Positions 54,633 to 64,000 of a DNA stretch of 64,000 nt are shown here, piece by piece. The notes under the pieces are model-generated. The model ran no database searches and was not told where the DNA came from. It worked only from the letters and a program-made list of their open reading frames with translations. Position 1 is the stretch's first letter, and each line of letters opens with the position of its first letter. The stretch comes from Terramyces sp. JEL0728. Its lineage: Eukaryota > Chytridiomycota > Chytridiomycetes > Rhizophydiales > Terramycetaceae. The DNA is taken from the NCBI GenBank assembly GCA_027603945.1, contig JADIIU010000013.1:1-64000 (forward strand). Reading direction: 5' to 3'. The position numbers and the translations under genes were made by a program.

Positions 54633-57600
54633 ATGGACATTGGTGAATTAAGTGGAAAAATAATCAAAAGCGAGCGGAGAGAGCAACTCAAATTGATCCA
54701 TGGATTGAATGACATGATGCTGCTATCCCTTTCAAAGGCGATTCGATACAAATTCAAATCCGACAAAAATCTGCAATACATTCAAATCGGTACGTTGCTG
54801 ATACCGAGAATGATAAAGAAAATGTCGAATTGTGGAAAGCACGAATTGGTTAATTATTACAGGTAACATCAAATTCACGAGATACGAAATCCAATCAATT
54901 GTAAATTTAATCTTGGCTTCAGGGCTAGCAGTGAAAGAGATTTACAAGGAAATATCTACCATAATGGCGAGTGTATTGGAATCAAGGGGAAATTTTATAT
55001 ATTTGAACGAATTGAACCAAAGCAACCTCGCTAGATTTATCACAGAGTTTTCAGGGGAATTGATTACGAGCTACAAGCAGGATGAAAAAGCTTGGAAATT
55101 ACTGAAAGTGATTGCATCCAGAGGACTGATAAATCAGCAAGTGTCAGTGAGTGTGTTATCGAGTATACTGGAACTTCTTGAAAATGATTCTCGATGCTCG
55201 GTCAATTTAACTTATATTTTATCCAAAATTATACCATTGCTTCCTGCAGACACCTATTCCAATATTGCAATCATTTTACTCAAGTTTATAAAACGGCTGA
55301 ATCTCAATATCACAAATATTACGAAATATGGGGTAATCAGCAGCTTAATTCTGGAAGATATTGTTTTACTGTTGAAATCGAATCATGTAAGGACTATTGT
55401 CGGAAAGCAAGAGCACATGGAGATATTTTCTAGACTGATTTCACTATTCTCTAAATCTGTTATCGCATTTCATAATCAATCTCAACAAGCGCAGCCAAAT
55501 GATGGAGTGGAATCTAAATTTGTAATGGTGAACTCGCATACTCTGCAGATATTCACATTGCTCAAATACACCTGTCAAATAATGACCACAGTCAAGCATC
55601 CTACGGCAGCAGACTTGAAAAAGATTTTGTTTATCTTCAAGTTTTTGATTGCAAATATTGACGATATGGAAGAGTTTGAGCCGGACGATAACATGTCTGA
55701 CGTTGAAGGAGACCAAGAATCACAATATAATCGCACTACTCTGATAGAAATCCTTCGTCCATCACTCCTGTTTGCAGCGACAGAATATATTCTGCAACTG
55801 TTTAAACTTTCATCCTGTAATTTCAATATCAAAGACTATGTAGTGTGGATAAAGATAATGCAATTAATCGAAACTGCTGAATATATTTTGAAATATTCTG
55901 CACATACAACAATGCAGAGTATTAAATCCTCGATTGTGAAGATATTAGCATTTGTATGGACCGATTTCTTGAAAAATCCAGAACCAGACCTCATGCTAAT
56001 CAACAAGTCCCTGATTCCATGTCTGGTATCACCATGCGGCATTATTATACAAAACTACTTTAGTGGAGCTGCTAGTGCAACCGAATTTAATGCAGGGCTT
56101 GTTCTTCTTTCAAAATTTCTACTGTTTAGATCTTACAAAAACATTTCAATAGATAGCGGGTTATTAGATTACATTGCATCTTCAAGCTACATCGATGCAT
56201 GTTTAGCAAAGGAAAACTTTGTTTACCTGCAATGTATTGAAAAAATATGCAACGATTCAAGCGTACGGTTTAAACTAAGCAATGCTGCCCCCGAAAAGAA
56301 TATTCTGAACTTTATGACAGGTCTGGTTAAAAGATCGCTTCTTAGAGTGGGCACAGAGGGCAACGAGCATCTGCAAGATGTGCTAAGTAAATCATTTTAA
56401 ACTAGGCAATGCCCTCTCGTTCTTGAATCAGCACTTTGGCCATGACAAGGTTATTTGCGATTTATTTTGCACCAATGATGATTCAACGATGGCTGAACTT
56501 GTCCAGTTACTGACTAGTGTTATAGCTGATATGCTATCACTTGACCTGATGGAAGCAACAACAAATTTAACGCCGCACACCATCATACAAATCTCACACT
56601 TTCTCGATTCTCTTCTTCGTTTTGAAAAACCCCAAGTTTATGTGCTGTCTCATAATTTAATTCGTGATCTGGCAAAAATCATGCTTCAAATCAATCATTC
56701 TGATGTCCCAGAGATTTTTAGTAAAGTCATTGGTAGAATCCTAACAGATCCCAACCTTACACTCAGAATAGTAAAGTATTTGACGATACCCAAATATTAT
56801 GAAAGTATCTATCCGAATACAGCAAACAAAGTGCAGGAAATACTGGAATCACACCTGCCACAGTACCAGCCAATAATGCTATCCTTGCTGGAATACAATA
56901 ACTCGGATGTTGATTTCGAGGTTCAATCAAAGTGTGTGTTGGCGTTGGGGTATGTTTCTAGTAAGCAGCTGGTCAGAACTGTGTTATCTAGTTTACCTTA
57001 TACTGAAGGGGGGATCTCGAAATCACAAGCATTTCAGATCATGTCGTTTATACTCGAAATCAATGAACTTGAAAGTCTGTATTTGTCAAGTGCTCAAATG
57101 CTTATCCAGCACATGGCAATCCAGATCCCAGCTGCAATTCAATCACTCGGGCCAAGTTACTATTTTGCAAAAGAAAGCAAACCAAAACCGCAATCCAGTC
57201 TAATTCAGCATATTTTATATGCGCACGAGCCGATATCAGTCCAGCTCACAGATACAGATAATATTGTTACATTTTTATTACCAGATGATCCAAATTACCA
57301 TACAATCCGATGTAAATGCGACAAAAAAGTGTTTTGCGAACAATCCGCAGTGTTTGCACAGATGCTAGACAGTACATTTATTGAAGGACAGTCGCAAGTT
57401 ATTACTATCCCGCAAGTTACCAGAAGGAGCTGGTTCCTATTGATGGATTGGATCAATTTAACCAAAGTATGGTCAGATTCTGTGCCATTTCAGAAAACAC
57501 AGACTTCTGATGTGGAACTTGTCTTTCAGGTAATGCAGGTCGCAGATAAGTACATTCTCAACGAACTATATCAAGTGTGTGCCGACTGGATCACTGACCT

Positions 57601-57757
57601 GCTACATTATGCAGCTCACAAGAATCTCCCTGATATTTGTAGAATTATTTATAGCTTAATTTGTACAAAGGGAGAATTCATGAAAAATGTAGAATACTGC
57701 CATATAAATGATTTATGCGTACGGGCAGTATTTGCAACACAAAGTTTCAAGAAATAA
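54633..57757 (+). CDS. ARM/HEAT solenoid with C-terminal BTB domain (ARMC5-like)
   Basis: Exons 54633-54862, 54882-56386 and 56406-57757, with two 19-nt introns, encode 1028 aa. Residues 1-800 are helical throughout, with ARM/HEAT-like pairs (LDYIASSSYIDACLAKENF...LQCIEKICNDSS; VQSKCVLALGYVSS). A BTB/POZ fold follows at about 870-1000: TIRCKCDKKVFCEQSAVFAQMLDSTFIEGQSQVITIP, then LVFQVMQVADKYILNELYQVCADWI. ARM-then-BTB is the layout of ARMC5, a cullin-3 substrate adaptor that regulates RNA polymerase II degradation in animals. Orthology is uncertain because the solenoid is divergent. The stop overlaps AATAAA at 57753-57758, part of a palindrome shared with IFT122. Confidence 0.65.
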
Positions 57758-57770
57758 ATTTATTCAAGTA

Positions 57771-60700
57771 TTAGTTTGAAATATCCTTTTTCACTCTGCA
57801 GAACGGGCACTGTCCTTCAAGCAGCACCTGGTAATTCCATTCATCTTCAATAAAAAAGTGCTGGCACGAGTCACACATAATAATATGGATGTCGCTGGGA
57901 CAAAGTCTGTAGTATTCTTTTTGACCAAGAGTTCTGGTAAAGACTTCTTGCGGGTCCAAATTTATCAACTGTTCTTTGGAGTATTCTGTCGGCTTATACT
58001 CTGAATGTTCCTGGCTGATTCCTAGTAGCTGTGAATTGAATAAATCTCCACCAGGCTTGCTAATTGGAGGGTCGGTTTGAATATATTTCAAACAGTCTTC
58101 TTCGCTGATATCAGGATGAGGCACAAATCTGGTTAGTGGCAGATTTTCAAAGGAATAGAATGAATGAACGGCCGGTTCTCTGCAATTTGCGCAAGATGCA
58201 CTTTTTGGATTGAATAAAAGATTCGTTGTTCCACAATTGTAACAAATTGGTAAAAAATCATCCTTGTCGGTCACTGGCATAGCTCTGACAGATAGCGTCG
58301 CAAGATCTACTGTTTCTTGCCAGTTTAGTGGCAGTTTCATTGCCATTAGCTTTTCAAAGGCAAATCTACTGAGCTTGTAACAACCCAGTTTGAATGATAT
58401 TTTTGCCATGCAATACAGTGTGTAATTCTTTGATATTCCAGGTACTGCTGGCTTGTTCAAGATGTAATTCAGAACAAACTTTGAGGAATTTAGCAATGAT
58501 TCCGGCGATGAGAATGTGAACGGGTCTTCAATATAAGTGTAAATTTGATTGTAGGCGTAGTAGACTTCAGCCAATTCGTAATACAACTTCCAAGCTTTGG
58601 GAGAATTAATATTATGGTCTCGCTGTGAAATTCCAAATCGTTTGTTCATGAAATTCAATGTTTCCTTTGCTAAAGACCAGTAGTAGTAGGCTGCATCTTT
58701 GTATCTATGCTGGATTATTGCATTATCTGACAAAAGCCGTAGTACTCTGATCGCTTCGTCAGCTCTACCAGCCTTTGTATAGTACACTTGGGCTTCTTCG
58801 AACCGGTCATTCATGGCTAACCAATTTCCGTATGGTAAATAGGTTTGCTCATTAAACTCTGGATTTGTTTCGCCGATTTTGAAAACCTCCTCCCATTGCT
58901 GAGACGAAATATATATCCCCAAAAGGGATAGAATATCGCCAGACTTTTTCAAAGTTTCAATCGCATATGCAGTGTTGTTTTTCTTTTTGAATATTCCAAC
59001 GCATTTGGTGAGCAGGTCGGTTTCGTTTGCCGGTAGTTTTCGGACTACTTCGATTAATTTATCCGTCCATCCACCAACGCCAAGTAACTCGATTGCGTGT
59101 GCATAATCCCCAACCTGTTCATATGTCATTGCAGCTGCCAAAGTATCGTGGTGGTCCTCTTGAATTTGTGCTTTTCGTTTCAGAATATCTTGAGTGTTTT
59201 CATGAGATTCTTCAGCAATCTGCGTTGCATTCTCCCACATGTTGAGCTGGGTGAACATTTCAATAGCCCTTTGTGGATTCCCACTGCGTTTGAACAGCCG
59301 TGCAGCCTAAGTTAAAGGCAAAGTACTTCGTGGTAGTTTTCGAAATATGCAGCAACTTCGGCCAGGAACAAATCAGTTTCTTTTCTCCCTTCGCTCTTCA
59401 TTTTTTCAATTATCCGTATAGCGTCCAAGTACTTGTACTCTTTGATTCTTATAAATGATTTCTTTGAAATTTCCATATCTAGTTTTTCCATTGCTTGGAT
59501 TGCCAACTTTCTCCAATCTGATTCTGGCACTCCTAGACACGCTATTTGATATGCCGATTGGAAATCAGCGTCTTCGATAAACCTATTCATTTGTATTGAA
59601 AGTGGAATGTCAATTGCAGCCATTGAGTTGTTGTTTAGAGTAAATACCTTGGCGCCTTTAAAGCCTATGGCCAGTCCTTCCAATCTTTGCTGGTGTGATA
59701 AAAAGCTGTTTACTTTGATTTGCAACTCTCCATTACCAGATATGCATACTGAATCTTCCAACTCCATATTCCACGCCAAACTAGAAACATTTTGTTCTTG
59801 ATAAAGGATATCCTTGGTGGCGAGGTCAAATACGAGACAGGTGTTTTGATCATCGACTATGGCCAACTTTTTTTTAGACAGATTGATGTCAGCGCAGTTT
59901 ACTGGATGAGAGTGCTTTACCAGGGTAATTGGGAAAGGGTTGTTTATGAACAGTTGCAAAACCTCACCACTTTTCAAGCCCAGTAGCACTCCTTCCTTTC
60001 GCTTTGGTCCTCCTAAAACCCTGATAAATTTGATTGTTGACTCAAAAGTCCATTCGTGTTCGTGTTCCCCCGACATTGAATACATTTGCAATTTGTTGTC
60101 GTTGCACAACAGTATATTGTGAGATGCTACCACAAGCATATCGCACTCTAAATCTTTCTGAATTTTTTCTTTAATTCTGTAGTGCATATCACCCTGTTCG
60201 TCGTGGAAAAGTTCATAAACAACAACTCTATCAGGAATTTGAACAGCAAGGCATTCCTTGTATAGCGCAATCTTTTTAATATAATCACGGCATTTGATTC
60301 TTGCACAATGTGCGGTTGACAGATTTTGAATGACAACATCAGTCAAATTCTGACGATAAGCATATTTATCTTCATAGAAACCGTGGACAGTGTTGAATAC
60401 CACTTGATACATTGAAATGGTTCCATCAGCACTCCCTACTACAACAAAAGGAGAGGTTGGACTTGCTTTGCATGACCAAATCCAGCCGTCTTTCTTGCAA
60501 ATTTGTCCAATTTGAATTCCATCGGCTGTCCACAAGTTAACCTTGGATTAGCAAGACATTACTTCTCTATTTGAGCCTCCCAGGATGATATATTCGCCAT
60601 TTGAAAAATACGAGACACATGTAGGGTCAAAGCCTAAATACCGGTCTTTGCCAAGCTGACGACCAGAGAGCTGAAAGAAAGACAATTTCTGGGACCAATC

Positions 60701-61340
60701 AGCTACCGCAAGTATGTTTGACTCTAACTCTGGTGCTTGAGACCATGCTAGAGACCATATAGGACTGGTTCCCCTTTCAATCCGAACTTGCTCTTCTCCA
60801 GTGACTGACCTGATTGAAATATGTCCATTATATAATCCTAATGCGAATTGCTGACCATCTGGTGACCAGGCGGAACAGCAGATTTTTGATGGAATCTGAA
60901 TTCAGCCGAGAGGTACCTTTGCTTTGGGAACAGCTTTAACATCCGGTGTCCACAATCCAAAATCAGATCCAGTACAAGTTAAAACAACTCCAGTTATTGG
61001 GTTCTGACTGATAGACTGTATAGTATCTGAATGCGAATATTTCAGAATCCCTTGAAACACATTTGACCAGATTATTACCTGTTTGTCTGCACCTCCAGAA
61101 GCAAACCCGTCCCCTAATAACGGAGATAGACAAATAACACTGTCTCTGTGTGCTTTTAGAGCTTTAATCAGATTTCCCTCTGCTGCGTTGTAGATTAGCA
61201 ACTCTTGACCAGCAGCAGCCACCACTTTAGTTCCATCTTGAATGAAAATTACATCATAGATGGGCTGCGCAACTCCATTTGCATCTTGAACCTATATTAA
61301 TGTTGCGTACTCTGTCTGTCCAATTTTGCAGCGTCTTCAT
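57771..61340 (-). CDS. IFT122: IFT122, intraflagellar transport complex A subunit
   Basis: Exons 61340-61311, 61291-60917, 60895-60563, 60541-59327 and 59306-57771 encode 1162 aa. Introns are 19, 21, 21 and 20 nt. IFT122 is a core IFT-A protein that carries membrane cargo into cilia and supports retrograde transport. N-terminal WD40 blades include [27 protein letters not shown]-like [10 protein letters not shown] and [18 protein letters not shown]. Middle and C-terminal parts are TPR helices ([30 protein letters not shown]). Two Cys clusters end the protein: [12 protein letters not shown] and CDSC....CPFC. Every join lies within a family-conserved block. The 30-nt first exon gives [10 protein letters not shown]. 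Direct evidence for a ciliated life stage. Confidence 0.93.
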
Positions 61341-61399
61341 TTCAAAGAAACGCGTCAACAAAAATCATGGAACCAAAACTTATCGTGGTATCAGATTTA

Positions 61400-61748
61400 T
61401 TAATGAACGACATTCAGTGCAGACACTACCGCAATAACAATGATAACCCCAGCTACCCCACCGATTATCGCCATCAACTTCATGTTTTTCCACCACCTTT
61501 GTTAGTGAAATATTACATTTCATTCTTTACTTGCACCGAAGATTTTTTGAATGACAATGCACCGTTTTGCAGTTCTTGTGTCTGTGCCTCTAGTTTCTCT
61601 AGTTTTTCACCTCTCTGAACTACCTAAATTACACTGCGGTTACTTTGTCGATGTTGGTGTGCATTATACCAATGACTTCATTTACTTGCTGTTGGACTTC
61701 AGCATTTCGGTTAGGAGCCTGTTGAGCTACAGCTTGTGCTTGAGTCAT
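61400..61748 (-). CDS. Synaptobrevin/VAMP-type R-SNARE
   Basis: Exons 61748-61644, 61623-61517 and 61496-61400, with two 20-nt introns, encode 102 aa. The longin-less layout matches Snc1/VAMP2: a short N-terminus, an R-SNARE helix opening VNEVIGIMHTNIDKV, the zero-layer Arg in VVQRGEKL, the juxtamembrane EMWWKNMKLMA and a tail anchor of about 20 residues (IIGGVAGVIIVIAVVSAL). Such SNAREs drive fusion of secretory vesicles with the plasma membrane or of recycling vesicles with Golgi. The intron 61624-61643 lies just before the zero layer. No single uninterrupted frame covers the gene. The stop overlaps AATAAA (61396-61401). Confidence 0.92.
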
Positions 61749-61870
61749 GCTGATAAACTAATTTTTTCTTTATTTATAGTGGAGGTTGTGAAACATCCAC
61801 GATTATTAGAACAATGTAAACAAATAAAATAAATAGGTGATTGTTTGACTGTCCGGCAATCAAACAATGG

Positions 61871-62599
61871 TTAGCAGGACCCAGCCCTACCTCTCATCAG
61901 AGCCTCGTTCTTTTTCTTGGTATTCCTTCTTCTATAGCAGGCATTACATAAATAGGTTCCCTTGACATCCTGGTTCAAATACCATTTGGAGGTTTTATCA
62001 GCACCGCACGACTGACATATTCTATTATTACTACTTGGCTTTGTAATTTCTCGTTTTGATTTAGGTTTAAGATAAGGTGTTTCAAGGGTTTGCTGGGAAC
62101 AATCACCACACAGTATCTCGTTGGCAGATTTGACCCACCGAGATGAATTTGAAGTGTGGCATTTGGAGCATGTCTGCTTGGCTGGTTCAGGATAGCTGTC
62201 GGAAACCAATTGCGAAATGTCAATTGGGCTGCCCGAGCTTTCGATTTTGTCTGACTGTACAGACTCTCTGCGTTCTAGTTTTTTCTCCAGACTGATTGCA
62301 GGCAATTGGTTGTTCACCAGCACATCATTAATGACGGCATATAACTCGCTTTCCGGTATTAGCGAGATGTTCTTGTTTCCTATCATTAAGTAATACCAAC
62401 CATAAGCACTTGAATTTGCCAGCAATATTCTAATAACATGGTGTAGCCCAGCTATGCGTGCGTATTGGTCTCTAACAATGTCCGAAAGGTTTGTGATTTC
62501 TTGTTCCTGTTCTTTGATTGTTCGATATAATTTAACTTGCTCTTCCAATCCATCGAAATACTTCTGCTTAAACAGGTCACTGGGTTCTTCCGAATTCAT
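61871..62599 (-). CDS. Two-finger GATA-type protein
   Basis: A 242-aa single-exon protein starting at ATG 62599. A leucine-rich coiled segment (residues 10-60) comes first. Two C4 fingers lie in the second half: CSKCHTSNSSRWVKSANEILCGDC and CQSCGADKTSKWYLNQDVKGTYLCNACY followed by RRRNTKKKNE. The second has the CxxC...W...G..LCNAC shape and basic tail of GATA DNA-binding fingers. The first lacks the basic tail and may mediate protein contacts. It is probably a transcription regulator. A TATA element 32 bp upstream of the ATG supports this start over an upstream TTG in frame. Confidence 0.82.
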   Translation of the reverse strand: MNSEEPSDLFKQKYFDGLEEQVKLYRTIKEQEQEITNLSDIVRDQYARIAGLHHVIRILLANSSAYGWYYLMIGNKNISLIPESELYAVINDVLVNNQLPAISLEKKLERRESVQSDKIESSGSPIDISQLVSDSYPEPAKQTCSKCHTSNSSRWVKSANEILCGDCSQQTLETPYLKPKSKREITKPSSNNRICQSCGADKTSKWYLNQDVKGTYLCNACYRRRNTKKKNEALMRGRAGSC

Positions 62600-63368
62600 T
62601 CCTGGGCTACACAAAGAGCTGAGTATTTATACATTTCGTAATTGCAAGCCCGTCCCCTTGCATTTTTGGGTGTTAGGGTTAAATCCCGGATTGTATTTGG
62701 GCATTTGAAGGGCTCATTCGCTGATCTCATTTTCGAAATTAAGCTTTCAGGATTGGACATCTTGCGAAACAAAGGTTTATGCTGGCAGTGGTAGTGGTGC
62801 CTGTTTTTATTGTACATTTAGCAATGGCAATCCTGGCTTTTCGAGGCACCATTTGCCATCTGTGTGCTGACAAGCAAAGTGTCCAACTGGCAGCCATCAC
62901 TGAACTGGAACTAGCTGGGATAGTACCATGAATTGATAAAATCTCACTAGAACAACTAAAAGGAAAAGCAATTTCCAGGGACGTGAGACCCGAATTTGCA
63001 CTGTCATATCGAAATGTTTCAAGTATCTATGCATGATACAATGAGAAAATGCTGCTGCGAATATTCAGTGGTGCTGGTAATTACTCCAATCCACATTGAA
63101 TAGTAAGAATCAATTGGTTCTCAGTCGATATTTATGGTTTTGGGTTTTTAATATAATGGATTGGGGATAATCCCAAGTGTGACGTAATCACGAGGGGCAG
63201 TGCCTACACACAAAAAAAATAGATTACAAAATAACCAGAAGGGCCTGTGCTCTCGCTTGCGATTGAAGTTGACTCTGCGGCTCTGCAGTTTAGCAAATCC
63301 CTGAATAAAACAAAGATAAATGTAATTTTTGTATGTAGTGAAACAAATGTTAAGCCCGGACAAAATAT
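62600..63368. other. Spacer upstream of the GATA gene
   Basis: About 770 bp. Minus-strand frames at 62596-62817 and 63148-63363 are open but have no family match; the first overlaps the GATA promoter. The TATA element is the only feature I trust. Confidence 0.4.
62624..62631 (-). promoter_or_regulatory. TATA box of the GATA-type gene
   Basis: TATAAATA read on the minus strand, starting 32 bp upstream of ATG 62599. Same tight TATA-to-ATG spacing as at 1381 and 48896. Confidence 0.5.
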
Positions 63369-64000
63369 TTATTCAGCCAAAGCACAGAGATTAAACCTTT
63401 TTTTTGCAGTCAAAAACTTGTAATCGCCTCGGATTTGGCTGGACCAAAACTTTACTTTAACACTCCATTGGTCACCGTAATACTCGCCTGGCACTTTGAT
63501 GCTGAATTGATCCTGGTATTGTGTGAGTGGCTGGCGATCCCCATCAAACCATTCGATTGACAAAGTTTCATTGAATTTTTTGATTGAAGATCTGAATTGG
63601 GCTAGGGACAGTGGGATTACTTGTACTTTAATCAGACTTTGACACGATAGCACTATTTCGTCAATTAGAGACAGCTGGCTTAACAAATTTGCCCAAAGAC
63701 CTTCAATGCACACTAGATTAGGAGCTCTTACCATCGCAAAAAGTATCTCTGCTCATATCTCTCATTAGACAAGCATCGTTGGTCGGTCGATAAGACACCC
63801 GTCCATCAATATCCCAAGTGGGAAAGGCGCCGATAAACGATTTGCTTTTATGGAATAGTGGTTCTTTTGCAAATTCGTGTAATCTAACAGAACACAACTG
63901 TCGGATTGGAGATTCAGGAGTAGAAGGAGGCAGCCCTTGTTTGAATACCAGCGTATGCTGTCCTTTTGCCAAGGTTTCCCCTTCCCATGCTGAAAATGCT
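63369..64000 (-). CDS. Peptidase M64-like protein, C-terminal part
   Basis: Exons 64000-63732 (open at the window edge) and 63712-63369, with one 19-nt intron. About 204 residues are visible. The sequence FSAWEGETLAKGQHTLVFKQ, FIGAFPTWDIDGRVSYRPTNDACLMRDMSRDTFCDVCIEGLW and LLSQLSLIDE matches the region after the zinc site in fungal M64 (IgA-peptidase-like) proteins. There a NCLMR...FC..C block closes the catalytic domain. A beta domain follows with IEWFDGDRQPL and YYGDQWSVKVKFW. The zinc-binding HExxH lies outside the window, so activity cannot be judged. Most fungal members are secreted. The stop overlaps AATAAA (63368-63373). Confidence 0.72.

Noticed and set aside
62681..62695. TTAGGGTTA stretch as a telomere-like repeat
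   Set aside because: Only one unit is present, inside ordinary sequence.
62596..62817. Upstream exon or separate peptide before the GATA gene
   Set aside because: The frame crosses a TATA element 32 bp from the GATA ATG, and no 19-21 nt intron would join it to the GATA frame.

Overview
The window is nuclear DNA of a gene-dense, AT-rich early-diverging fungus that makes flagellated zoospores. Fungal hallmarks are an APSES regulator, a DUF3712-type membrane protein, a Lam-type sterol transporter and two-domain secreted proteins of a kind I recall from chytrids and Mortierella. Five genes point to a cilium or basal body: CFAP61, a GCP5-like gamma-tubulin complex protein, a CEP83-like coiled-coil protein, IQCH and IFT122. 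I cannot name the phylum.

About 36 protein genes fill the 64 kb. 1-3.0 kb: two related secreted-protein genes. 3.5-10.5 kb: one 2313-aa repeat-built DUF3712 protein. 10.6-16.8 kb: an ARMT1/DUF89 phosphatase convergent with a THADA/Trm732 homologue. 16.9-20.9 kb: four tandem minus-strand 7TM proteins. 21.2-26.3 kb: three tandem plus-strand 7TM proteins with Cys-rich ectodomains. 26.4-39.8 kb: CFAP61, NAA38, a PPR-like protein, GCP5, a GRAM/VASt sterol transporter, DPM2, the CEP83-like protein, a P450 and a dysferlin-domain protein. 40-48 kb: small or unknown genes plus APSES, small TIM, C2H2 and FYVE proteins. 48.9-62.6 kb: pseudokinase-SEL1, IQCH, an ARM-BTB protein, IFT122, a VAMP and a GATA-finger protein. 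At the right edge lies the C-terminal part of an M64 peptidase. I found no tRNA, rRNA, transposon or CRISPR.

The most striking signal is the introns. I resolved 66 by hand, using reading-frame continuity and protein family homology. All but one are 19, 20 or 21 nt long (about 27, 29 and 9 of each). They usually start GTA and end in a fused branch-point/acceptor such as CTAATnnAG. Every 21-nt intron carries an in-frame stop. Compaction shows elsewhere too: in 16 genes the stop codon overlaps an AATAAA hexamer, some TATA boxes lie only 30-40 bp upstream of the ATG, and convergent genes can abut with no spacer.
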